NCBI GenBank assembly: GCA_007122875.1
Contig: SKSS01000101.1
Span: 1-37,580, forward strand
Direction of reading: 5' to 3'
DNA: 37,580 bases
Source: Salinarchaeum sp.
GTDB lineage: Archaea; Halobacteriota; Halobacteria; Halobacteriales; QS-1-68-20
Numbering within the stretch: position 1 is the first letter of the stretch; every line of letters begins with the position of its first letter. This document shows, in pieces, positions 31,386 through 37,580 of this stretch. The notes below the pieces were generated by a model, which saw only the letters and a list, made by a program, of their open reading frames with translations, did not search any database and was not told where the DNA came from. The translations under genes were made by a program, and so were the position numbers.

Positions 31386-31988
31386 TCAAAGGGACTCGAC
31401 GCTTCCGTTCGGTTCGCGCTCCCGGAAGACGCGTCCCTCGAAGAGCGTCGTCAGTGCGTCCTCACGTTGCCACGTCGTCGGTGAAAGGTTCGAGACACGA
31501 CACGTTCGGTCAAGACACTGCTCGGGCGTCCAGCCGTGCTCTTCGGGGACGGTCGGCCAGAGCCACCCGCCATCGCTTCCGTACTCGACGGCCACACCGT
31601 GGGTTCCGATCTGCATGTCGGCGACGGGATCGTCCGTCAAGATGAGGTCGCCCACGACACAGACCGAGACACGGAGGTTCGGTAGCTCGGCCGCCGAGAC
31701 TTCCGACCCACAGGAGTCCTCGCTGGCGGCCTCGATCGCCGCGTCGACGATGGCGTGACCGAGTTGCTCGCTTCCGCGGTAGGCTCCAGCACAGCCTCGG
31801 AGCCGTCCGGGACCACGGGTCGATTCGAGACGCACCAGCGCCCCGGTGCGTTCGTAGAACGCTTCGCGCATGCTTCCAAGCTGTGGTCGCCGGCCGGACT
31901 CCACGAACGACGTGACGGCCTCCCGTGCGATCTCGACGGCACGGGTCCCGTCTTCGATGGTCAGGGGAACGGTCTCGGCCTCAGACAT
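31386..31988 (-). CDS. AMMECR1-domain protein (TIGR00296 family)
   Basis: A 200-residue member of the AMMECR1 family, conserved in archaea and eukaryotes and of uncertain biochemical role. The diagnostic LRGCAG (63-68; usually LRGCIG) is present, with the following helix GHAIVDAAIEAASED and strands LPNLRVSVCVVGDL, IGTHGVAVEYG and GWLWPTVPEEHGWTPEQCLDRTC. It is cytoplasmic. The ATG at 31988 is supported by a GGTTAAGCC TATA-like box about 26 nt upstream on the minus strand. It shares an intergenic region with rnpB, which is transcribed the other way. Confidence 0.92.
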   Translation of the reverse strand: MSEAETVPLTIEDGTRAVEIAREAVTSFVESGRRPQLGSMREAFYERTGALVRLESTRGPGRLRGCAGAYRGSEQLGHAIVDAAIEAASEDSCGSEVSAAELPNLRVSVCVVGDLILTDDPVADMQIGTHGVAVEYGSDGGWLWPTVPEEHGWTPEQCLDRTCRVSNLSPTTWQREDALTTLFEGRVFREREPNGSVESL

Positions 31989-32142
31989 GGGATAGTACTC
32001 GGGGCTTAACCACCTTCAAGCCTTCCCTTGCGGCGTCGGTCGGTGGTTTCTCGAACGTTACTGGTATGTACACTGCAACAGCCGCTCCCGGTCGCGCTCT
32101 CGACGACCGGTGGCGACGACCCGGCGATGCGGACACCGAACG

Positions 32143-32150
32143 CCTTAACC
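32143..32150 (+). promoter_or_regulatory. TATA-like box of rnpB
   Basis: CCTTAACC lies 21-28 nt upstream of the probable 5' end of RNase P RNA. The exact transcription start is inferred. Confidence 0.5.
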
Positions 32151-32170
32151 CGGCGGATAGCATACGTTCT

Positions 32171-32562
32171 GGTGGCAGAGGGAGCCCGACTCCCGTGGGC
32201 GAGGCCGCCCACGAGGAAAGTCCCCCCACCGTCCGGGCGGGTGACCGGGTGCAAGCCCGGGGCGGGAGACCGTCGGCACTCGAACAGAGACGAGACCACT
32301 CCGCTCGACCGATGAGGTGTGCGAACCCGTCTGCGACCAAGGATGGCCCCAGGGCCGCCCGAGAAAGCGACGGGGAGTGAACCCACCGAGGAACGACGGG
32401 GCGGCGACAGCCGCCGGTCGCACGTCGTGTGGCTCGGAGAACGGATGGAACGGCGAACCCTCGCCGGTGCAAGTCCGCACCGCTTGGTAGCCCGGACACG
32501 GGTGCGGACGCTCAGCCGAATGTCGGGTCGAAACAGAAGGGGGCTTACTCCCCTCAGCCGTC
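32171..32562 (+). ncRNA. rnpB: RNase P RNA, archaeal type A
   Basis: This RNA is the catalytic subunit of the ribonuclease that matures tRNA 5' ends. Conserved region I is seen as GAGGAAAGTCC (32213-32223) and conserved region V as ACAGAAGGGGGCTTAC (32533-32548). The 5' GGCAGAGGGAG (from 32174) pairs with the 3' CTCCCCTCAGCC (ending near 32559) to form helix P1, which sets both ends to within a few bases. Internal GC-rich hairpins such as CGGGTGCAAGCCCGGG and GGCGGCGACAGCCGCC fit the expected P9-P12 region. The total length of about 390 nt is in the range for haloarchaeal RNase P RNA. No protein-coding frame here looks real. Confidence 0.95.
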
Positions 32563-32654
32563 TTGTACGACGACGAGCGAACGCGATCGGCGTCGCCGCA
32601 TCTAACGGACGATGAACGACCGAATCATGGGTTTTGTTAACCTAACTCCGGTTC

Positions 32655-32682
32655 AGTACTAGAACTTATGGACGGGTGTACT
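32655..32682. promoter_or_regulatory. AGTAC...GTACT inverted repeat around a TATA-like box, candidate metal-responsive operator
   Basis: Five-base arms at 32655-32659 and 32678-32682 flank AACTTATG (32662-32669), a possible TATA region about 60 nt before the P-type ATPase start. Control by a metal sensor is inferred from position only. Confidence 0.3.
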
Positions 32683-32729
32683 ACTGTTGGCAGGAGTGTT
32701 CATAGCCAGTCACCACCTAGTCTGACGCG

Positions 32730-34997
32730 ATGAGCGACGCTCTCCGAGCGGTTCGTCTTCGAGTTCCGGGGATGGACTGTCCGTCCTGTGCCGGGACAAT
32801 CGAGCGGCGGCTCCGAGCCCTCGACGGCGTCGAATCGATCGAGACGCAGGTGACGGCGGGAACCGTCGTCGTCCGCTACGATCCGAGTCGAGCCGACGAG
32901 GACGCGCTCCACACCGCGATCGAGGACGCTGGTTACGAAGTTGCCGCCGAGGAGGACGACGAACCGCCACCGCCCCAGGCCGTCTGGACGAGTCCGAGAG
33001 CGGTCACGACCGCCGTCGGTGGAATCGTGCTGAGCGTCGGTCTCCTCCTCCACTTCGTCGTCCCGAACGCAGACCCCACGGTCTTCGAACTCCTGGGGCG
33101 GGAGTACTTCGCATCCCACCTCCTGTTCGTGGCGAGCGCGGCGCTCGCCGGAACACCGATCCTCCGGAGCGGCGTTCGGTCGGCACGTGCGCGGAATCTG
33201 AACATCGACGTGCTGATGAGCGTCGGAATCGTGGCCTCCGTGGCCGCTCACCACCCGTTCGAGGGGGCGCTGCTCGCGGTGCTGTTCTCGATCGCCGAAC
33301 TCCTCGAACGCTTCTCGATGGATCGCGCCCGCGACTCCATTCGCCGGCTCATGGAACTCTCACCGGAGACCGCGACCGTCGTTCGGGACCCGTCGGCATC
33401 CGGGTCCGAACCGCACTCGGCCCAGCATGAGGAGACCGTCCCCGTGAGCGAAGTCGTCCTCGGGGACCTGCTCGCGGTTCGGCCGGGTGAGAAGGTGCCG
33501 GTCGACGGCCTCGTTCGCACGGGATCGAGTCCGGTGGATCAGGCCCCGATCACCGGCGAGAGCGTCCCCGTCGAGAAGGCTCCGGGGGACGAGGTGTACG
33601 CGGGAACGATCGTCGAGGGGGGCTATCTCGAGATCGAGGCGACGAGCACGGCGGACGACAGCACGCTCGCGCGCATCGTCGACCTCGTGACGGACGCCGA
33701 ACGCGAGCGGACCGAACGCGAGCAGTTCATCGACCGGTTCGCCGCGGTGTACACGCCGGTCGTGATGGTCGCGGCGATCGCGCTCGCTGTCATCCCCCCG
33801 ATCGCGTTCGGCTGGTCCTGGGACACCTGGTTTCTGCGCGGGCTTACATTGCTGGTGATCGCCTGTCCCTGTGCGCTCGTGATCAGCACGCCCGTATCGG
33901 TGGTCTCAGGCATCACGAGCGCCGCCAGAAACGGCGTGTTGATCAAGGGTGGCCGGCACTTGGAAGCGATGGCCGCGGTCGACGCCGTCGCGATCGACAA
34001 GACCGGAACCCTCACGGCCGGGAATCTCACGGTCACGGACGTGGTAGCGCTCTCGGCCGACGACGAACGATCCGTCCTCTCGGTCGCGGCCACGCTCGAA
34101 CGGCGCAGCGAACACCCGATCGCCGACGCCGTCGTCGCGTACGCTCGGGAACGGGGCGTCGAGGCTGACGACGCCGCGGCGTTCGAAGCGCTGACCGGAC
34201 GCGGCGTCCGCGCCGAGGTCGACGGTGTTGCACACTACGCCGGAACGCCCACGCTGTTCGAGCGGCTCGGATTCGACCTCCGACGGACCAGAGTCAGAAC
34301 CGACGGCGGGCTCTGCCAACTCCCCCCGGAACGCTGTGAACGCGACTGTGAGAGCCTTCTCGAAACCGTGCTTCCCGAGTTCGAGCGCGCCGGGAAGACC
34401 ATCATGCTCGTCGGAACCGACGACGAACTGCTCGGCGTGATCGCCGTCGCCGACGAGGTTCGCCCGGAAGCCGCGTCCGCGGTCGCCGCGCTCCAGGCAG
34501 CCGACGTTCCGGTGACGATGCTGACCGGCGACAACGAGGGGACGGCGCGGACGGTCGCCGCGGCAGTCGGCGTCGAGGAGTACCACGCCGAACTGCTTCC
34601 CGAGGACAAACTCGACGCGATCCGCGATCTCGAAGCTCGATACGGAACGGTGGCGATGGTCGGCGACGGGGTCAACGACGCCCCCGCGCTGGCCACCGCA
34701 ACGGTTGGCGTGGCGATGGGGGCTGCGGGCACCGACGCAGCGATCGAGACCGCCGACGTGGCGCTGCTGGGCGACGACCTCTCGCGGCTGCCGTACCTGG
34801 TTCGGCTCGCTCGTCGTGCCAACGGGGTCATCCGTCAGAACGTCGGGGGAAGTCTCGCGGTGAAAGCCGCCCTCGCGGCCGGTGCCCCGTTCGGCGTGGT
34901 GACGGTGATCCACGCCGTCGTGATCGGCGATATGGGCATGAGCCTCGCGGTGACGGGCAACGCGATGCGGCTCTCGGGAGTCGATCCGGAGGAGTGA
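32730..34997 (+). CDS. P1B-type heavy-metal-exporting ATPase, Zn/Cd/Pb subgroup
   Basis: A 755-residue membrane pump that exports metal cations at the expense of ATP. The N-terminal heavy-metal domain carries Cys17 and Cys20 (GMDCPSCAGT). The transmembrane CPC is at 379-381 (IACPCALVIS), the phosphorylated aspartate is Asp423 (DKTGTLT), and TGES, SEHP, the ATP-domain motifs and MVGDGVNDAP are all present. In the last two helices a Lys (GGSLAVKAAL) and an Asp-Met-Gly (VIGDMGMSLAVTGNAMRL) match the Zn2+/Cd2+ group and not copper pumps, whose corresponding motifs differ. A short insertion in the ATP domain is cysteine-rich (CQLPPERCERDC) and could bind metal. It is a single gene with a leader of about 35-60 nt. 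Confidence 0.92.
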   Translation: MSDALRAVRLRVPGMDCPSCAGTIERRLRALDGVESIETQVTAGTVVVRYDPSRADEDALHTAIEDAGYEVAAEEDDEPPPPQAVWTSPRAVTTAVGGIVLSVGLLLHFVVPNADPTVFELLGREYFASHLLFVASAALAGTPILRSGVRSARARNLNIDVLMSVGIVASVAAHHPFEGALLAVLFSIAELLERFSMDRARDSIRRLMELSPETATVVRDPSASGSEPHSAQHEETVPVSEVVLGDLLAVRPGEKVPVDGLVRTGSSPVDQAPITGESVPVEKAPGDEVYAGTIVEGGYLEIEATSTADDSTLARIVDLVTDAERERTEREQFIDRFAAVYTPVVMVAAIALAVIPPIAFGWSWDTWFLRGLTLLVIACPCALVISTPVSVVSGITSAARNGVLIKGGRHLEAMAAVDAVAIDKTGTLTAGNLTVTDVVALSADDERSVLSVAATLERRSEHPIADAVVAYARERGVEADDAAAFEALTGRGVRAEVDGVAHYAGTPTLFERLGFDLRRTRVRTDGGLCQLPPERCERDCESLLETVLPEFERAGKTIMLVGTDDELLGVIAVADEVRPEAASAVAALQAADVPVTMLTGDNEGTARTVAAAVGVEEYHAELLPEDKLDAIRDLEARYGTVAMVGDGVNDAPALATATVGVAMGAAGTDAAIETADVALLGDDLSRLPYLVRLARRANGVIRQNVGGSLAVKAALAAGAPFGVVTVIHAVVIGDMGMSLAVTGNAMRLSGVDPEE

Positions 34998-35079
34998 ACG
35001 GCCGCGTCGGTGGTTCACGCGAGGAGACTCGAAAGCGCGCCGAGAGCGAACGATCCCCTCACGGTTCCGAGACGGCCGA

Positions 35080-36384
35080 TCAGTCATCACCCGGCTGTCC
35101 GCCGACGGGAACCGTCACCCCGTCACGATAGCGGACGACGATCACGGCGGTGAGCAGCGCCGACAGCAGTGCCACCGCGCCCACGCTCGCGAACGCGACC
35201 TCGAATCCCGCGGTCTCGATGATCGCGCCGAACAGCGGCGGGGCGATCGTGTTGCCGACCATGATCCCGATCGTGACGATGGCGAAGTTCCGTCCAAGAT
35301 CCGCCCGTGCCGAGAGCACGTCCGCTAACTTGTCCTTCGCTGGCGTTCCGAGGCTGCCGACGCTCCCGGCCAGCACCGCGGCGACGACGGCGGCCAGTGG
35401 CCCGAGCGCGAACGACGCCAGCGCCAGTACGAACACCGTCACCAGCAGATACGCCCCCGTGAGGATCGGTCCGGGGGTGAACCGATCCGCGAGGTCGCCA
35501 CCGACGAGGATGAACGCCGCCCCCGTCACGAACATCGCGGTCAGCGTCAAACTCGCCGTCCCCGACGCCACGCCGTAGCCCTCCTCCAGCAACACGACGA
35601 CGTAGGAGGTCACGCCCCAGTGAGCCGTCGAGGCGACCATCGCGAGGACGCCGAGCGCGAGGATCGCAGGTGTTTCCAGAATCTCCCGCCCGCCCGAGAC
35701 GAACCGGGTTCGCCAACCCGCAACCAGTGACTCCGACGTGCCGTCCGCGGTCGCAGGCGTCCGCTCGGAGACGTTCGGACGAGTGACATCGTTGCTCACC
35801 CGTCGGGCGAGCACGACGCACGCAACGAGACCGTAGAGCGCGCCGACGACCGCGATCAGCCCGAACGCGTGCCGCCACCCGAGTCCTGGGAGCGCCATCA
35901 CGCCGACGATCACGACCGGCGGTGCGGCAAACCCGAGGTTCCCGGCGAAGCCATGGACGCTGAACGCACGACCGCGGTGGGCTTCCGGCGTCGCGTCGGC
36001 GAGCAGTGAGTAGTGTGACGGGTGGTGGCCCGCGATTCCGATCCCGAGGATCGCCTGCCCGACGAGCAGCCACTCGAACGTCGGTGCCAACGCCAGAATC
36101 GCCGTTCCGAGCGCGCCGAGACCGAGGCACAGACCGAGGGTGAGCGTTCGGTCGTAGTTGTCCGCGAGGTAGCCATAGGGAAGCTGAAACGCGGTGTTGA
36201 CGAACGCCTGGACGCCCATCGCCACGCCGAGGGCGGCGAGGCTCACCTCGAACTCCGCCGCCAGGATCGCCATGATCGGCGGGAACAGCACGAGGTACAT
36301 GTGGTTGATCACGTGCGAGCCGCTGATCAGCCCGACCACCAGCGCCGTCTCGCGTGGGATTCCCTCCGGCAGTACCCGTGCCAT
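35080..36384 (-). CDS. Major facilitator superfamily transporter
   Basis: A 434-residue integral membrane transporter with about 12 hydrophobic segments. The start at ATG 36384 (MARVLPEGIPRET) precedes the first helix. Loop 2-3 reads YGYLADNYDRTLTLG, a variant of the MFS G-x3-D-R motif, and the corresponding loop of the second half reads GGDLADRFTPGPIL. The central soluble loop (RRVSNDVTRPNVSERTPATADG) is typical. A histidine pair in the first helix (SGSHVINHMYLVLFPP) is reminiscent of the fosmidomycin-resistance-type subgroup, which is a weak indication. The substrate is unknown. It diverges from the epimerase gene. Confidence 0.87.
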   Translation of the reverse strand: MARVLPEGIPRETALVVGLISGSHVINHMYLVLFPPIMAILAAEFEVSLAALGVAMGVQAFVNTAFQLPYGYLADNYDRTLTLGLCLGLGALGTAILALAPTFEWLLVGQAILGIGIAGHHPSHYSLLADATPEAHRGRAFSVHGFAGNLGFAAPPVVIVGVMALPGLGWRHAFGLIAVVGALYGLVACVVLARRVSNDVTRPNVSERTPATADGTSESLVAGWRTRFVSGGREILETPAILALGVLAMVASTAHWGVTSYVVVLLEEGYGVASGTASLTLTAMFVTGAAFILVGGDLADRFTPGPILTGAYLLVTVFVLALASFALGPLAAVVAAVLAGSVGSLGTPAKDKLADVLSARADLGRNFAIVTIGIMVGNTIAPPLFGAIIETAGFEVAFASVGAVALLSALLTAVIVVRYRDGVTVPVGGQPGDD

Positions 36385-36501
36385 CGACAGTCGGGCGGAT
36401 GCCCCCAGCCCGTAAAACGGTGTCCGATGCGGCAGGGGTACGAGGACCATTCGATCACCGCCAACCGACCGTTTTTCCGCTCTCGGGCTGACTCCCCGAT
36501 C

Positions 36502-37431
36502 ATGACCGAAACCGTCCTCATCACCGGCGGAACTGGATTCATCGGCTCACACCTCGCCGCCCAACTCGTCGACCGCGGTCACGAGGTCGTCGCGTTTGAC
36601 CGCGATGGCGACACGAAACTGCTCGACCGCCTCGGAGTCGCGGACGACGTATCGATCCGAACGGGCGACGTGAGCGATCCGACCGACGTCTTTCGAGCCG
36701 TCGCACGCTCGGGGGCGACGCGAATCGTCCACCTCGCGGCGCTCCTGTCGGCGTCCAACGTGGAGCTTCCGACCCGAACGGCAGTCAACGTCGACGGCGC
36801 GGGAACCGTCCTCGAAGCGGCTCGGATCCTCGATGACCGAGTCGATCGCGTCGTGCTCGCCTCCAGCGAGACGGTGTACGCGCCTGATTCGGCGTATCCA
36901 CACGACGAGGTTCCCGAAGATGTTACCCTCCAGCCGGAGAGTCCCTACGCCGCCGCGAAACTCTACGCCGAACGGCTCGCGTACGCGTACGCCGACGAAC
37001 ACGGGCTCTCGACCGCGGTGATCCGACCGACCGGGGTGTTCGGGGCGGGTGGACACGGCATCGAGTTCTCCGACCTGTTCGAACGGGCGGCCCGCGGGGA
37101 ACCGGTTCGAGTGGGTCCGGCCGACGGGACGATTAGCTGGCTGTACGTCCGGGACGCTGCGAGCGCATTCGCGGCCCTCGCGCTCGCGGACGAGGGCGAC
37201 CTCTCACAGCGCGTCTACAACGTCCGGGGCGAGTACGCGACGGTGGCCGAGGTCGCCGAAACCGTCCGTTCGGCCACGGACGCGCCGATCACCGTCGAGG
37301 ACGGTGATCCGCTGGAGTGGTCTGCACAGCGGACGGATGTCTCGGCCGCACGGCGTGACCTCGGTTACGAGATCGAGTGGCCGATCGAACGATTCGTGCC
37401 GGAGTATATCGAACACGAACGATCGTGGTGA
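36502..37431 (+). CDS. NAD-dependent epimerase/dehydratase, extended SDR
   Basis: A 309-residue extended short-chain dehydrogenase, cytoplasmic, acting on a nucleotide sugar or similar. The NAD-binding GGTGFIG is at 9-15, the first-strand acidic residue Asp33 (VVAFDRDGD) favours NAD over NADP, the catalytic Ser122 is in ASSETVY and the Tyr149/Lys153 pair in SPYAAAKLYAERL. The substrate domain (about 170-300) includes IRPTGVFGAG and SWLYVRDAASAF. GTTTTTC about 30 nt before the ATG at 36502 is a likely TATA element. The specific sugar cannot be inferred, and no other sugar genes are in view. Confidence 0.91.
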   Translation: MTETVLITGGTGFIGSHLAAQLVDRGHEVVAFDRDGDTKLLDRLGVADDVSIRTGDVSDPTDVFRAVARSGATRIVHLAALLSASNVELPTRTAVNVDGAGTVLEAARILDDRVDRVVLASSETVYAPDSAYPHDEVPEDVTLQPESPYAAAKLYAERLAYAYADEHGLSTAVIRPTGVFGAGGHGIEFSDLFERAARGEPVRVGPADGTISWLYVRDAASAFAALALADEGDLSQRVYNVRGEYATVAEVAETVRSATDAPITVEDGDPLEWSAQRTDVSAARRDLGYEIEWPIERFVPEYIEHERSW

Positions 37432-37554
37432 GCGAGCGACTGTCGAGCGGTCCACGTCCGCCGAAACCAGCCGTGAGTTGTCCGACGACCAGCCGTAGCC
37501 AAACGCCACGCTACACGACAGAATAGCTATTCCCTGCGATGACTTACTGCACAT

Positions 37555-37580
37555 ATGTTAGCAAACAGCACAGACTCGCC
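37555..37580 (+). CDS. Possible start of a gene cut by the window end
   Basis: ATG at 37555 opens a frame reading MLANSTDS to the end of the window. GAATAGCTATT at 37521-37531 lies 24-34 nt upstream and could be its TATA box. Nothing more can be said from eight codons. The preceding 37432-37554 shows no gene. Confidence 0.25.

Noticed and set aside
32028-32615. Several short open frames on both strands between 32.0 and 32.6 kb
   Set aside because: They overlap the RNase P RNA, whose conserved regions I and V and P1 pairing are clear.

Overview
The window is chromosomal DNA from a halophilic archaeon of the class Halobacteria. The sequence is GC-rich with a strong preference for C or G at third codon positions, and the proteins are very acidic. 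Most starts have a T/A-rich box 24-32 nt upstream and no Shine-Dalgarno sequence, as expected for leaderless haloarchaeal transcripts. Tat signals, lipoboxes and a PGF-CTERM tail are present. An archaeal-type RNase P RNA and a TFS-type transcript-cleavage factor confirm the domain. The genus cannot be fixed from what is visible. No tRNA, rRNA, CRISPR array or intact transposase was found.

Layout. 1-5.6 kb: the end of a peptide ABC transporter operon (two ATPases), a small conserved haloarchaeal protein, an M14-type deacylase, an unknown protein and an M20 amidohydrolase resembling aminobenzoyl-glutamate hydrolase A. 5.6-7.5 kb: a 367-nt regulatory gap with an IS605-like hairpin, then a small Tat lipoprotein paired with a phage-fibre-like protein ending in a self-cleaving S74 chaperone domain. 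7.5-11.7 kb: ilvD, a GHMP-family homologue of beta-RFAP synthase, TFS, a possible 26-residue micro-protein and a membrane protein. 11.7-16.1 kb: a bacterial-type prolyl-tRNA synthetase lacking its editing insertion, preceded by tandem repeats and a clear Shine-Dalgarno sequence; two conserved haloarchaeal proteins; and dihydroorotase.

16.2-19.0 kb: a 908-residue Tat-exported modular repeat protein. 19-22.3 kb, minus strand: a lipoate ligase-like protein, an MFS transporter and a PLP trans-sulfuration enzyme. 22.4-26.2 kb: an M23-fold protein without a signal peptide, a Tat-exported unknown protein, a hot-dog thioesterase, a PIN/UPF0175 toxin-antitoxin pair and an isochorismatase-family hydrolase. 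26.2-30.7 kb: two tandem HExxH surface proteins of the Hvo_1808 type with different membrane anchors, and nicotinate phosphoribosyltransferase followed by three 25-bp tandem repeats. 30.7-37.6 kb: a small membrane protein, a cupin, an AMMECR1 protein, rnpB, a Zn/Cd-type P1B ATPase, a second MFS transporter and an NAD-dependent epimerase.

Most of the window is ordinary housekeeping and transport. The parts that look out of the ordinary are the editing-domain-less ProRS with its leader, the lipoprotein/S74 fibre pair, the differently anchored HExxH duplicates, the triple 25-bp repeat, the M23-like protein and the modular secreted protein with an apparent out-of-frame patch. The window does not contain an obvious multi-gene defence or biosynthetic island.
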